Of a DNA stretch of 64,000 nt, positions 28,904 through 38,597 are shown in pieces. The DNA is from Geofilum rubicundum JCM 15548. Lineage in GTDB: Bacteria; Bacteroidota; Bacteroidia; Bacteroidales; Marinilabiliaceae. The position numbers were made by a program, and so were the translations under genes. Within the stretch, counting starts at the first letter, position 1. Each line of letters opens with the position of its first letter. The DNA lies in assembly GCF_000974365.1 (NCBI RefSeq), contig NZ_BAZW01000007.1, positions 97,410-161,409 of the forward strand, in the 5' to 3' direction. The notes beneath the pieces are model-generated. The model had not been told where the DNA came from. It searched no databases and saw only the letters and a program-made list of their open reading frames with translations.

Positions 28904-29589
28904 ATGAAGTTTTTTGCCTACAATGAAAATTTGGAAGAACAGATGAAGTTGATCCAGCAACGCATCCGGAAGTTGATGAATGGAGAAATTGCCAGTCAAC
29001 TTCAGGTGGCTGGTTTAAATTATCCCAAACTTTATGGGGTATCCTTGGTGCATCTGCGCCAGCTTTCACAAGGATTGACGCCGAGCAATGAATTGGCCGA
29101 CCGGCTCTGGCATCGCAATATCAGGGAAACCATGATTTTAGCGACCATGGTGGCCAGGCGCGACAGCATCTCGGACGAACAGTTGATGCAATGGGCGGAA
29201 GGCATAAATAATCTTGAGTTGGCGGAGCAGATAGCCTTTAATTTGTTGGGAAAAAGGGAGCAATCGGCCGGCCTTATTGAAGCATGGATGCTTCATCCAC
29301 AGTTTTATGTGCGATATGCGGCCTTGATGGCCTTGGGCTGGCAATTTCGCTTTGGTGACGGAGCAGCGAGAACATGTTTAAATCCGGAATGAGTACCATA
29401 GAGGCACTGGCCACAGATGCCAAAATTTGTCGGGCTGTGGTACATTGTTTAAAAATGTGCGGCAGGTTTTCTGAAGATTTGCGACCCTCGGTCCGACAAT
29501 TGGCCAATCAATGGATGCAATCGGGGGAGCCGCATTTAAAGGGGTGTGCCAAGGATGTCCTGTTTGAACTGGATGCGGTGACCGGTTAA
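28904..29589 (+). CDS. DNA alkylation repair (AlkD-like HEAT repeat) family protein, one frameshift
   Basis: Family of HEAT-repeat proteins that bind alkylated DNA bases. Residues such as HLRQLSQGLTPSNELADRLWHRNIRETMILATMVA and the ensuing helical repeats resemble the Bacteroidota branch of the family. The frame breaks at about 29372-29376: the first part runs into a stop after ARTCLNPE, and the other register continues MFKSGMSTIEALATDAKICRAVVHCLKM to the stop at 29589. One missing base fits. Start ATG 28904 (a TTG lies two codons upstream). The restored protein is about 228 residues, close to the family length. Confidence 0.7.
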
Positions 29590-29689
29590 GGTCTGTCTGA
29601 CTTTGTGCCTGCTTTAGTTTGAAAGTGCTTAAAAAAAAAGAAAACCCACATTGAAATAAAACTTTGTGCGGTTAAATTGTCAGAAAATT

Positions 29690-29697
29690 TAACTTTG
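29690..29697 (+). promoter_or_regulatory. Candidate -7 element of the tandem-GNAT gene
   Basis: TAACTTTG matches TAnnTTTG 42 bases before the ATG. The upstream TTTG is 23 bases away rather than 19, so the match is partial. Confidence 0.4.
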
Positions 29698-29738
29698 TGC
29701 ATCTTTTTCAAGTATTGATATTAAAATAAAGGAGTCTT

Positions 29739-30941
29739 ATGGAGATACTACCGGTTAGCGATGGCCAAAGCGTCCGGGCGTTTTTGGACGTTGTTGAACT
29801 CATATATAAGGAAGATAAAAACTATGTCCGACCATTGGACGTTCAGATCGAAGAAGTTTTTGATCCGGCATCCAATGACTTTTTTAAACATGGTGAGGCG
29901 CAGCGTTTCATTTTAAATGATGACGATGGTCAAACCATTGGTCGCATAGGGGTATTTATCAATGAAAAGAAGGCCGGTGGATTTGCCCAGCCTACCGGTG
30001 GCATGGGGTTTTTCGAATGCATTGACCATAAAGAGGCTGCTTTTCTGCTATTTGACCGTGCCAAAAAGTGGTTGGCCGAACGGGGAATGGAGGCCATGGA
30101 CGGGCCCATCAATTTTGGGGAAAATGATAATTTTTGGGGCCTGTTGATAGAAGGTTTCACGCCTTGTGCCTTTGGTATGCAATATAATCCGCCCTATTAC
30201 CAATCCTTCTTCGAGGCTTATGGCTTTAGCAGATATTTTGAGCAGGTCACCAATCATTTGGATCTCCGCAAGCCTTTTCCGGAGCGCTTCTGGAGCATTG
30301 CCCGCAGAGTGGTTAGTCGGGAAGCCTATACCTTCAAACATTTTGAAAAGAAGCAATCAGAAAAGTTTATTGCCGACTTTGTCAATGTGTACAATGATGC
30401 CTGGCAGTATCACGATAATTTCACCCCCATGGACCCGGATACCTTGCGCAAATCATTGCGGGAGTCCCTGTCTTTTATGGACGAAGAATTGATCTGGTTT
30501 GCTTACCATAAGGATGAGCCCATCGCTTTTTTGGTGATGTATCCGGATGTCAATCAAATTATCCGGCATTTTAAGGGGAAAATGAACTGGATCAATAAAC
30601 TGAGGTTTGTCTATTATAAGTGGCGGCATGAAATGACACGCGCCCGCGTAGTCATTATGGGGGTGAAGAACAGGTATCAAAGACTGGGCATTGAGTCTGG
30701 TATTTTTTACCACCTGCGTGAGGTCGTTGCTAAGAAGCCTTATTTTAATGAACTTGAATTATCATGGGTCGGTGATTTTAATCCGAAAATGCGTGCCATG
30801 CATGATTCGATGGGGGCTGAATTGGGCAAACGACACATTACTTACCGGTACATTTTTGATCCTGCCAAACGTCAGGAACAGCGGGCAGGCAGTATTCCTC
30901 TTGACACGAGGTCCCGAAAGGAAAACCTGGAAATGTCATAA
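29739..30941 (+). CDS. Tandem GNAT-like protein
   Basis: 400-residue protein of a Bacteroidota family related to N-acetyltransferases. Two GNAT-like halves are apparent. The first includes RFILNDDDGQTIGRIGVFINEK, and the second GVKNRYQRLGIESGIFYHLREVV with the Q/RxxGxG/A-like acetyl-CoA loop. There is no signal peptide or membrane segment. The substrate is unknown. Single gene, with a partial promoter upstream and the L31 promoter just after it. Confidence 0.7.
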   Translation: MEILPVSDGQSVRAFLDVVELIYKEDKNYVRPLDVQIEEVFDPASNDFFKHGEAQRFILNDDDGQTIGRIGVFINEKKAGGFAQPTGGMGFFECIDHKEAAFLLFDRAKKWLAERGMEAMDGPINFGENDNFWGLLIEGFTPCAFGMQYNPPYYQSFFEAYGFSRYFEQVTNHLDLRKPFPERFWSIARRVVSREAYTFKHFEKKQSEKFIADFVNVYNDAWQYHDNFTPMDPDTLRKSLRESLSFMDEELIWFAYHKDEPIAFLVMYPDVNQIIRHFKGKMNWINKLRFVYYKWRHEMTRARVVIMGVKNRYQRLGIESGIFYHLREVVAKKPYFNELELSWVGDFNPKMRAMHDSMGAELGKRHITYRYIFDPAKRQEQRAGSIPLDTRSRKENLEMS

Positions 30942-30986
30942 GCCTGGAGGGATGCAAAAAATTATGAAATTTTTAGCGTGTTTCTT

Positions 30987-31017
30987 TTTGAGTTTTTGAC
31001 CTTTATATATACCTTTG
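30987..31017 (+). promoter_or_regulatory. Promoter of the type B L31 gene
   Basis: TTTG (30987-30990), 19-base spacer, TACCTTTG (31010-31017): an exact Bacteroidota promoter, 104 bases before the L31 start. Confidence 0.82.
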
Positions 31018-31120
31018 CATTCCATTTTGGAACAGATAGCTAGGAAGTATTAATTGTAGGATTTCCGAAACGCCTGTAATATTGGGTGCCCGGAAACATC
31101 AAACACAAACAATAAAGACA

Positions 31121-31384
31121 ATGAAACAGGGAATTCATCCGGATAATTATCGCATGGTCGCTTTTAAAGATATGTCTAACGGCGACACGTTTATTACCCG
31201 TTCAACCGTAAATGCCCGGGAGACTGAAGAGATCGACGGCGTAGAGTATCCAGTAGTTAAACTTGAAATTTCAAGTTCTTCTCACCCCTTTTATACCGGT
31301 AAAATGAAACTGGTTGATACAGCAGGACGTGTAGATAAATTTATGAACAGATATCAAAAGCATATGGACAGCAAGAAGAAATAA
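31121..31384 (+). CDS. rpmE2: 50S ribosomal protein L31 type B
   Basis: Type B L31 without the zinc-binding cysteines of type A; such paralogues are used when zinc is scarce. [22 protein letters not shown] and the C-terminal SSHPFYTGK...[11 protein letters not shown] pattern are typical. Start is ATG 31121, although the open frame extends upstream to 31082. Strong promoter before, terminator after; a single transcript. Confidence 0.93.
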   Translation: MKQGIHPDNYRMVAFKDMSNGDTFITRSTVNARETEEIDGVEYPVVKLEISSSSHPFYTGKMKLVDTAGRVDKFMNRYQKHMDSKKK

Positions 31385-31406
31385 TCTTCATGTTGGCCTA
31401 TACAAC

Positions 31407-31440
31407 AAAAAAGCTTCGGAATTTCCCCGGGGCTTTTTTG
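31407..31440 (+). terminator. Terminator of the L31 gene
   Basis: Hairpin AAAAAAGC...GGCTTTTTT with an interrupted GC stem, followed by T. Confidence 0.65.
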
Positions 31441-31458
31441 TTTTCATTTGTTTTTTGT

Positions 31459-31474
31459 TTGGCACATCTATTGC
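31459..31474 (+). promoter_or_regulatory. Sigma54-type promoter of lon
   Basis: TTGGCAC-N5-TTGC with the invariant GG and GC ten bases apart matches the -24/-12 consensus. It is about 200 bases before lon and after the L31 terminator. Confidence 0.7.
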
Positions 31475-31674
31475 GTTGACAAGGGTAATAATGGAAATGT
31501 CTTGGGCATTTCTATTCTTGTTTTTTCCTTTAAGTCAATGGAACAAACTGTTTTAAAGTGCTTTCTGGAAAAGCGAGGAGGTTCGTGATTTATAAGGATA
31601 ATGTCATAATAAGCTGGAAGGGGTATAAAACAAATTGTTTTACGACATTTTGGCAGAAGGAGAAGGATTAAGAT

Positions 31675-34094
31675 ATGGATAATTTTAAAGTGTCAATCGG
31701 ATTTAGTGAAATGATGGATTCTGATTCAGAATTTATTCCAATAGTTGAGGATGAGGATTATCAGATGAACAAGGATGATGAGCGCATGCCTGAGGACTTG
31801 CCCTTGCTGCCCTTGCGCAATACCGTTCTTTTTCCAGGGGTTATTGTCCCCATTTCAGTAGGACGTGAAAGGTCGCTCAAACTGGTCAAAGATGTCCAGC
31901 GCAACAAAGGCTTTCTGGGTGCCGTGGCTCAAATTGATGCGGCCATGGAGGAACCGGGCACTAAGGATCTGTATAAGGTGGGAACCATTGCCCGGGTCCT
32001 GAAGATTCTGGAAATGCCGGATGGTTCTACCTCCGTCATCATTCAGGGGCGTATTCGCTTTAAGTGGAAAACGGTTGTGAGTGATGATCCCTATTTTAAG
32101 GTGTCTTATAAGGTGCTGGAGGATGTTGTGCCCGAAGGAGATGCCAAAAGAGAGTTTGAAGCAGTGATTGGTTCACTCAAAGATCTGTCCTTACGTATTA
32201 TTAAAGGATCTTCGAATATTCCCCAGGAGCTTCCTTTGCCCTTAAAAATATCAATAGTCCCTCTTTTTTGATCAATTATATTGGGTCCAACGCCGAGTTA
32301 AAGGTGTCAGAAAAACAGCGTCTGCTGGAAACCGAAGGTCTGAAAGAAAGAGGGATGGCCCTTGTGGAGCACCTTGTTCAAGAGGTGCAGCTGTTGGAGA
32401 TAAAAAATGATATCCAGTCTAAAGTCAAGATGGACATTGACCAACAGCAGCGCGAATATTTTTTGCACCAACAGATTAAGACCATCCAGGATGAGTTGGG
32501 TGCCAGCCCTATTGAGCAGGAAGTCAAGGACATGGAGGCGGCTGCAGAAAAAAAGAAATGGCACGCGGAAGTCAGTGACGTTTTTAAGAAAGAGTTGGAG
32601 AAGCTTCGTCGGCTGAATCCGGCATCCGGTGAATATTCCGTTCAGCACAATTATTTGCAGACCATGCTGGACCTGCCCTGGAACGAATACACCAAAGATA
32701 ATTTTGAACTGGCACGGGCTCGAAAGATTCTGGATCGGGATCATTATGGTCTCGACAATGTGAAGGAGCGGATACTGGAACATCTGGCCGTCCTCAAACT
32801 GAAAGGAGATTTAAAATCGCCCATTTTGTGTTTGTACGGGCCTCCAGGTGTGGGCAAAACATCTTTGGGGAAATCGGTGGCCGAGGCGTTGGGGCGACAA
32901 TATGTCAGGGTCTCCCTGGGAGGAGTGCACGATGAAGCAGAAATTCGGGGACACCGCAAAACCTATATTGGCGCCATGCCGGGGCGTATCATACAAAGTG
33001 TGAAAAAGGCGGGTTCTGCCAATCCTGTGTTTATTTTGGATGAGATTGATAAAATTGGTAATAGTTTCCATGGTGATCCGGCCTCTGCGCTTTTAGAAGT
33101 GTTGGATCCCGAGCAAAACAGCACCTTCCATGATAACTATCTGGAAGTGGATTTTGATCTGTCGAAGGTGATGTTTGTAGCTACTGCCAATACCTTGAGT
33201 TCTATTTCAGCCCCGCTGCTCGACAGAATGGAGCTCATCGATGTGACCGGTTATATTTTGGAGGAGAAACAGGAGATTGCACGGCGACATTTGGTTCCCC
33301 GACAATTGGAGATGCATGGCATCCCTAAGGGAACCATCACCTTGTCAAAAAGCGTATTGGCTTATTTGATTGAAAGTTATACCCGTGAGTCGGGCGTTCG
33401 CCAATTGGATAAAGTGCTGGCACGTTTGTTCAGAAAGGTCGCCTTGAAAATTGCTTCCTCTGAAAAAGTCAAGAAGAATGTGTCTATGGCCGATATCAGA
33501 GAGTATTTGGGCGTGGAACGCTTCTCTAAGGACACCTGGGAAAAAGAATCCTTTGTTGGCGTTGTTACGGGTTTGGCGTGGACCGCTGTTGGCGGTGAGA
33601 TTTTATTTGTGGAGAGCAGCATCAGCAAGGGCAAAGGAAATCTGACATTGACCGGGAATCTGGGGGATGTCATGAAGGAATCAGCTGTATTGGCGCTTGA
33701 ATACTTAAAATCACATGTAGATAAGCTGGGCCTGGATGCAGCGGTTCTTGAAGAAAACAATTTTCATGTTCATGTGCCTGAGGGGGCCATACCCAAAGAT
33801 GGCCCGTCGGCCGGAATAACCATGGTGACTTCCATCGCATCCATTCTTTCGGGAAGAAAGGTTAAACCCCGACTAGCGATGACCGGCGAAATTACTTTAA
33901 GGGGTAAAGTTTTGCCGGTGGGCGGGATCAAAGAAAAAATATTGGCTGCCAAGCGGGCTGGGATACAAGATATCATTCTGTCCAGAGAAAACCGTAAGGA
34001 CGTAGATGAAATAAAGCCCATATATCTGGAAGGTTTAAACTTCCACTTCGTAGAAACTATTTTAGATGTGCTGGATCTGGCACTGGAAGCATAA
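31675..34094 (+). CDS. lon: ATP-dependent protease Lon, one frameshift
   Basis: Cytosolic AAA+ protease that degrades misfolded and regulatory proteins. N-terminal substrate domain (LPLLPLRNTVLFPGVIVPISVGR), then coiled coil, ATPase with GPPGVGKTS, and the Ser-Lys protease domain: catalytic Ser in PKDGPSAGITM and Lys in GGIKEKILAAKRAG. All residues are intact. The frame breaks at about 32230: one extra base in CAGGAG[G]CTTCC would join SNIPQEA to SFALKNINSPSFLINYIGS. The restored length of about 807 residues is normal. A sigma54-type promoter lies 200 bases upstream. Confidence 0.93.
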
Positions 34095-34097
34095 AGT

Positions 34098-34128
34098 AAA
34101 AGGGAGCCGTTTGGCTCCCTTTTTTATT
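34098..34128. terminator. Terminator of lon
   Basis: AGGGAGCC-GTTT-GGCTCCCT followed by six T; sits between the convergent lon and ADP-ribosylglycohydrolase-like genes. Confidence 0.85.
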
Positions 34129-34918
34129 TTTGGCCCTCAATGATTTTTTCCTGAAATTTGGCCGTTTCAAAGTTCTCCATCAAACTTTCCATATCCGGGG
34201 TGAGGCGGGCCAGCGCTCTCTTAATAAAAGCTTTGGGTATGTGTTTGAAGTAAGCTTGTGCCAGCGCTCCGGTTATGGATGCAATGGTGTTAGAGGGACC
34301 CCCTATTAAGATGGCTAAGCGTATGGCTTCCTCAAAATCAGAAGCCTCTAAAAATGCGGCAATGGCTGGTGGTACTGGTGTTGAAAGTGTTTCTCCCGAG
34401 TGAATTTTAGACTTCCAATGCGTTACATTCAGGTTCAAATCATAACCAAAATGAACAGAAATGAAGCGCTTTATTTCTTTACGGGTGGCACCGCTTTTCG
34501 CCATATATACGGCCACTGCAGTGGCCTGGGCAGCTTCAAGACGAACCGGTACGTTATGGGTGATGAGGGCTGATTTTTTGGCTTCGGTTAAGGCCTCCTC
34601 AATGGAAGAAGCCGCAAAGCCAATGGGGCTGATACGACGGGCTGCACCGTCACCCTCACTTTTATAGTCTTCAATCCCACCATTCATCGCCCACTGTAAA
34701 AAATCAGGCCGGTAACCTGCTTCCGGAAAACGTTGGGTCCACTCAATGAGCGTTTCCTTGTAGGGTTTTTGATGGATGACAGAGTCGGCTGTGGCTAAGG
34801 TTAGTACAGTGTCATCTGTGAAAGCGGATGTGGGTTTAAAAAGTTGAAACTCTGTGGTTGGTAAATTGTCATTGACAAATGCCGAACCGATGATATCTCC
34901 AATGATAGCTCCCTTCAT
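34124..34918 (-). CDS. ADP-ribosylglycohydrolase (DraG/ARH) family protein, metal site degenerate
   Basis: 264-residue protein of the family that removes ADP-ribose from targets. The N-terminal AIIGDIIGSAF, FTDDTVLTLATADS (the SDDT-type metal ligands) and GDGAARRISPIG segments are intact. In the C-terminal metal motif GGDTDTI the aspartates are missing: here it reads GGPSNTIAS. Loss of both acidic ligands should impair binuclear magnesium binding, so the protein may be inactive or bind ADP-ribose without hydrolysis. Start is ATG 34918; the open frame upstream to 35002 does not look coding. Confidence 0.8.
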   Translation of the reverse strand: MKGAIIGDIIGSAFVNDNLPTTEFQLFKPTSAFTDDTVLTLATADSVIHQKPYKETLIEWTQRFPEAGYRPDFLQWAMNGGIEDYKSEGDGAARRISPIGFAASSIEEALTEAKKSALITHNVPVRLEAAQATAVAVYMAKSGATRKEIKRFISVHFGYDLNLNVTHWKSKIHSGETLSTPVPPAIAAFLEASDFEEAIRLAILIGGPSNTIASITGALAQAYFKHIPKAFIKRALARLTPDMESLMENFETAKFQEKIIEGQK

Positions 34919-35209
34919 AAATGTTTGTTCTTTTCCGGATTTGGTGTGGTTTGTTTGCCCGCTTTTACATGGATATTTTAGGTTACAATGGTCAATTTTC
35001 AAATGGGTGGTTAATACCAGGTACTTAAATAGGCAGGACGAATATCATAAGTTTTGCTATAATATCAAATTATTTTTACCATTTCTTGAGATGTGTTTTT
35101 AATATAGTGAGTGTAATTAACTAAAAATAAGCGGGTTGTGAATGTGTGGAAGTTTCGGTATAAAATGGTGGTTTTTTATTTCTGCCTTTTTTTTTATATT
35201 TAATAGATA

Positions 35210-36337
35210 ATGCAAGACTTTCCTAATGGCATGTATATGAAAAATGTTATAAAGTATCTTTTACTTAGTGGTGTTATTATTGCCGGATGCTTTCTCCTTT
35301 GGTACTTCAGGTCGGTGTTTATTTTTATTGGTATCTCCGCAGTGCTGTCATTAATTACCCGGCCCTTGTTTGATTTGTTCAAGAAAGGACACCTGGGAAG
35401 TCATTACATGGGAAATGGCCTGGCGGCCTTGTTGACGGTTCTTGTCATCTGGCTGTTTATAGGTCTATTTTTCAGGTATACCCTGCCATTGATTGGCGGA
35501 GAGCTTCAATATTTGTCTTCAGTCGATTTCCCGGAGGTCTTTGACAGGGCCTCTGTGTTGCTGAATGAGGCCTTGGATCCCTTTAAGCGGATTGATCCTG
35601 AGATGATTGTTTCCCTGGAGTTACAGATTCGGGAGGCCGTCAGGTCTGTTTTTGACGTGTCACAAATCACAGATGCTTTTTCGGGTATGCTGGGTTTTTT
35701 CGGCGGATTGTTTATTGCCGTTTTTTCGGTCACGTTTATCACCTTTTTCTTTTTGAAGGAGGAAGGTTTGCTGGTGCGCCTGTTGATGATGATGATCCCG
35801 GATGTGCACGAGGAAGGTGTCCGACATGTGCTATTGTCCGTCAAATTTTTGCTTAGAAGGTATTTTCTGGGCGTTCTTTTACAGATTTTCCTGATTTGTT
35901 TCTTTGTTACTTCAGGCTTTATGATCCTGGGACTTGGTTTTAACCATGCTGTAACCATAGGCATCATTAGCGGGTTGTTTAATGTGATTCCTTATGTGGG
36001 GCCTCTTTTTGGCGCCATGTTTGGCTTGCTCACCTCTGCCATTATTTATCTGCAAGTACCTTTTGAGGTGAGTTTTCTAATGTTTATGGCTTTTGCAAGC
36101 TTAATATATATTATTGTTCAATTAATGGACAATCTGGTGTTTCAGCCTTTTATTTTCTCGAGCAGTGTGCAGGCCCATCCACTTGAGATCTTTATTGTTA
36201 TTTTAATGTCTGGTTATTTATCGGGAGTGATTGGGATGTTTTTGGCCATTCCGGTTTACACCATTGTTCGAGTAATTGGCAGAGAGTTTTTTTACAAATA
36301 CCGGGTGGTAAAAAAATTGACAGACGGCTTGGGTTAA
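35210..36337 (+). CDS. AI-2E family transporter (PerM-like)
   Basis: 375-residue polytopic membrane protein of the AI-2E exporter family, with about eight membrane helices. The family signature region lies near the C-terminus (GIISGLFNVIPYVGPLFGAMFGL and MDNLVFQPFIFSSSVQAHPLEIFIVILMSGYLSGVIGMFLAIPVYTIVR). Some members move small signals or sodium/protons; the substrate is unproven. ATG 35237 would also be a reasonable start (MKNVIKYLLL). It converges on the SPOR-like gene with a four-base overlap. Confidence 0.85.
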   Translation: MQDFPNGMYMKNVIKYLLLSGVIIAGCFLLWYFRSVFIFIGISAVLSLITRPLFDLFKKGHLGSHYMGNGLAALLTVLVIWLFIGLFFRYTLPLIGGELQYLSSVDFPEVFDRASVLLNEALDPFKRIDPEMIVSLELQIREAVRSVFDVSQITDAFSGMLGFFGGLFIAVFSVTFITFFFLKEEGLLVRLLMMMIPDVHEEGVRHVLLSVKFLLRRYFLGVLLQIFLICFFVTSGFMILGLGFNHAVTIGIISGLFNVIPYVGPLFGAMFGLLTSAIIYLQVPFEVSFLMFMAFASLIYIIVQLMDNLVFQPFIFSSSVQAHPLEIFIVILMSGYLSGVIGMFLAIPVYTIVRVIGREFFYKYRVVKKLTDGLG

Positions 36338-37020
36338 GGCAGAGAATCAACTGGAATTGTTATGGGTTGAGGTTCCGCATTCACCTTTTCCGGTAATGCC
36401 GGTTGCTGGCTTTTTATGGCCAGAGCCTCTTTGATGGGCATTCTTTTTCCGTTAAATGTGGCAATGATAAAGGCATCGCTAAAACCCATTTGTTGAATGA
36501 TGTCCCGAAAGGATTCAGCATCGTTGAAATTTTCAAAAATGCCAACGGTGAATTGATTGATGGTTTGATAGGTATATTGCTGCAGGGAAAACATATTGGC
36601 CTGGAAGGGCTGCATATCTACACCCGTATAGGCGCCAATTTGAATGCTGAAAAGGATGCCGTCTTCCGGCACATAAAAAGTGAGCATGTCTTCTTTTTGA
36701 ATTTCAGGTCGGGGCTCCGCCATTATGGATGGGCGCACAAGCGTGTCGGTGACGGTTGTGTCTTTGGCCGAAGGCTTCTCTTCAAGGTTTCTGGTGCTGA
36801 CATCTTGTTTGGCAGGCCATTGAATGATGCCATAGGCAAACATCATCACCAGCAACAACACGAAAAAGAGAAATTGAAAAGAAGTTGTTTTTTTTAGCTT
36901 ATTATATTTAACAGACTGCTTTTGAGAAAGCGTCCTGAGTCTGGCCACTTCCTTCTCAAGTGCATTCGTCCTTGTTGAATCTCCTTTCGTTTGCTGGGGT
37001 GAATGGTCACTATCTGTCAT
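36334..37020 (-). CDS. Single-pass membrane protein with SPOR-like domain
   Basis: 228 residues: an N-terminal coiled coil (NALEKEVARLRTLSQKQ), a membrane helix (FQFLFFVLLLVMMFAYGII), a Pro/Thr spacer, then a SPOR-like domain (FSIQIGAYTGVDMQPFQ, YQTINQFTVGIFENFNDAESFRDIIQQMGF). SPOR domains bind denuded peptidoglycan glycans at division sites. This is the common Bacteroidota arrangement with the domain in the periplasm. Role by analogy only. Confidence 0.7.
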   Translation of the reverse strand: MTDSDHSPQQTKGDSTRTNALEKEVARLRTLSQKQSVKYNKLKKTTSFQFLFFVLLLVMMFAYGIIQWPAKQDVSTRNLEEKPSAKDTTVTDTLVRPSIMAEPRPEIQKEDMLTFYVPEDGILFSIQIGAYTGVDMQPFQANMFSLQQYTYQTINQFTVGIFENFNDAESFRDIIQQMGFSDAFIIATFNGKRMPIKEALAIKSQQPALPEKVNAEPQPITIPVDSLP

Positions 37021-37145
37021 AGAGCTTTCATTTGGTTGGTCTAAAAATAGTGATTCCTTTTAAATATCCATGATACAGCGCTTTTTTTTCATTAATTAGG
37101 CCTCCCAGTTTGTGTTTCTCGTTTTAAAGTTAAAAAGTGTCAAAT

Positions 37146-37161
37146 TTGGCACAGGATTTGG
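37146..37161 (+). promoter_or_regulatory. Weak sigma54-like site upstream of the Tyr/Arg-rich protein gene
   Basis: TTGGCAC-N5-TTGG has the same spacing as the lon site but lacks the final C of the -12 element, so activity is doubtful. Confidence 0.3.
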
Positions 37162-37216
37162 TTATACATAGTTGAACCGGTTTTTTAAGTGATTGTTTAA
37201 CTTAATTCGAGGAACC

Positions 37217-37909
37217 ATGAAAACGATACATATCATTTATCAGATAGCCATTGTTACCTGTTTATCCACGATATCGATGGCCGCCACAGGGCAACAGAAC
37301 ACGCGCCAGGATCGCCGTAGCGGTTCCGAAAGAAATACCTACCGGACGGAAACCAGTCAGCGTAGCAGAGGCCACTCAGAGGGCCGGGTGTCTGACAATG
37401 ATTCCAGACAACGGGGAAGTGAGCGGTATAAACGGAAGGATTCCGGTTATGAGAGAAACGAACGGTCGTATAAAAAGGAGGATCGTCAACAGGGGTATTA
37501 CAAGAAGTCGAAGCAAGGGCACCGGCCTGCCCCGGCTCATGTGTATCACAGCGCGCCCCGGCCAGGAAATAACCGCGTGGCTCATGTACGCCACCTACCA
37601 CACAGGCATGATACCTATTTCAGACACCTGCCTACCAAAAGAGTGAACAGGTTTCATCACAATGGTTACGATTACTATCACTCGAATAATCGTTTTTACC
37701 GCTATTACCCGCGTTATGGCTACCGTATGGTGGAAGCCCCTTTTACACACGTGAGGTATTTGCCGGCCAGATACCAGGTAAGGGTTTATAACGGGTATTC
37801 TTATCCTTACTACAATGGCTATTTCTTTTTGCCGGCTGAATATGGATACGTCATGGTGCCCGCGCCTGCCCGACCCCGAATGTCCTTTAATGTGGTCTTG
37901 AATTTCTAA
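37217..37909 (+). CDS. Exported Tyr/Arg/His-rich hypothetical protein
   Basis: 231-residue protein with a signal peptide (MKTIHIIYQIAIVTCLSTISMA) and a Ser/Arg/Glu-rich, basic middle, followed by Tyr/Pro repeats (YYHSNNRFYRYYPRYGYRMV, YNGYSYPYYNGYFFLPAEYGYVMVPAPA). The C-terminus resembles short DUF6515-like outer-membrane or surface proteins of Bacteroidota. No catalytic motif is visible. I start at ATG 37217, with a GAGG just upstream. Function unknown. Confidence 0.65.
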   Translation: MKTIHIIYQIAIVTCLSTISMAATGQQNTRQDRRSGSERNTYRTETSQRSRGHSEGRVSDNDSRQRGSERYKRKDSGYERNERSYKKEDRQQGYYKKSKQGHRPAPAHVYHSAPRPGNNRVAHVRHLPHRHDTYFRHLPTKRVNRFHHNGYDYYHSNNRFYRYYPRYGYRMVEAPFTHVRYLPARYQVRVYNGYSYPYYNGYFFLPAEYGYVMVPAPARPRMSFNVVLNF

Positions 37910-37961
37910 ATCATACGATCAGGCACGGGTTTGAATTATAATATGGGCGGATGTTAGAAAA

Positions 37962-37989
37962 CAAAGGCCGGGCGTCGCCCCGGCCTTTG
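37962..37989 (+). terminator. Terminator after the Tyr/Arg-rich protein gene
   Basis: CAAAGGCCGGG / CCCGGCCTTTG stem between two convergent genes (the other is aroK). Confidence 0.7.
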
Positions 37990-38013
37990 CTGCTTCCTGA
38001 AAGTTTTGGACTT

Positions 38014-38549
38014 CTATGATTGAGGATGGTTGGATTGGTTGTACATCTCAATGATGTTGATATAGGGTGCGACCCCTACAGTGGTGGCATCCGCCTTCAC
38101 GGCTGATAAATTATAAAAAGGTTCCCGCTCTGCAAGTTTCTCCTGAATAAATAACAGAAGCTCACTGTCTGATTTATCGGCAATGAGGGGCCGTGATTTC
38201 CTGGCTGGCATCAGGCGGTCTTTTAAAATGTTGGCGTCCAATTTTAAATAGATGGTGAGTCCGCTTTGATTCATCAATTCCATGTTTTTATGGAAACAAG
38301 GCGTACCACCACCTGTGGAAACAATCACACGGGAGAGGCGGGTCATTTCGAGGACGGCCTCGTGCTCCATTTGCCGGAAGGCCGCTTCCCCCCGGGTGCT
38401 GAAAATATCGCTGATGCTTTGTCCCTGTTTTTTTCAATGTGCTGGTCCAGGTCAATAAACCGCCATTGAAGCGCCCGGGCCAGCATTTGTCCCACCGTCG
38501 TTTTTCCACTGCCCATAAAACCTGTTAAAAATACCCTGGTAACTGTCAT
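38014..38549 (-). CDS. aroK: Shikimate kinase, one frameshift
   Basis: Phosphorylates shikimate in the aromatic amino acid pathway. Walker A TGFMGSGKTT and the shikimate/ATP sites (IDLDQHIE, STGGGTPCFHKN, and the lid RPLI) are present. The frame breaks at 38418-38420: one A missing from AAAA turns DKSISDIFSTRGEAAFRQMEHEAVLEM out of frame, and the rest of the protein continues correctly from there. Restored length of about 179 residues is typical. It lies downstream of parC on the same strand, probably the last gene of parE-parC-aroK. Confidence 0.88.
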
Positions 38550-38597
38550 GCATCTGTTTGTTTTTGTCCGTCAGAAAAGGCCATCCCTTGGCACCGA

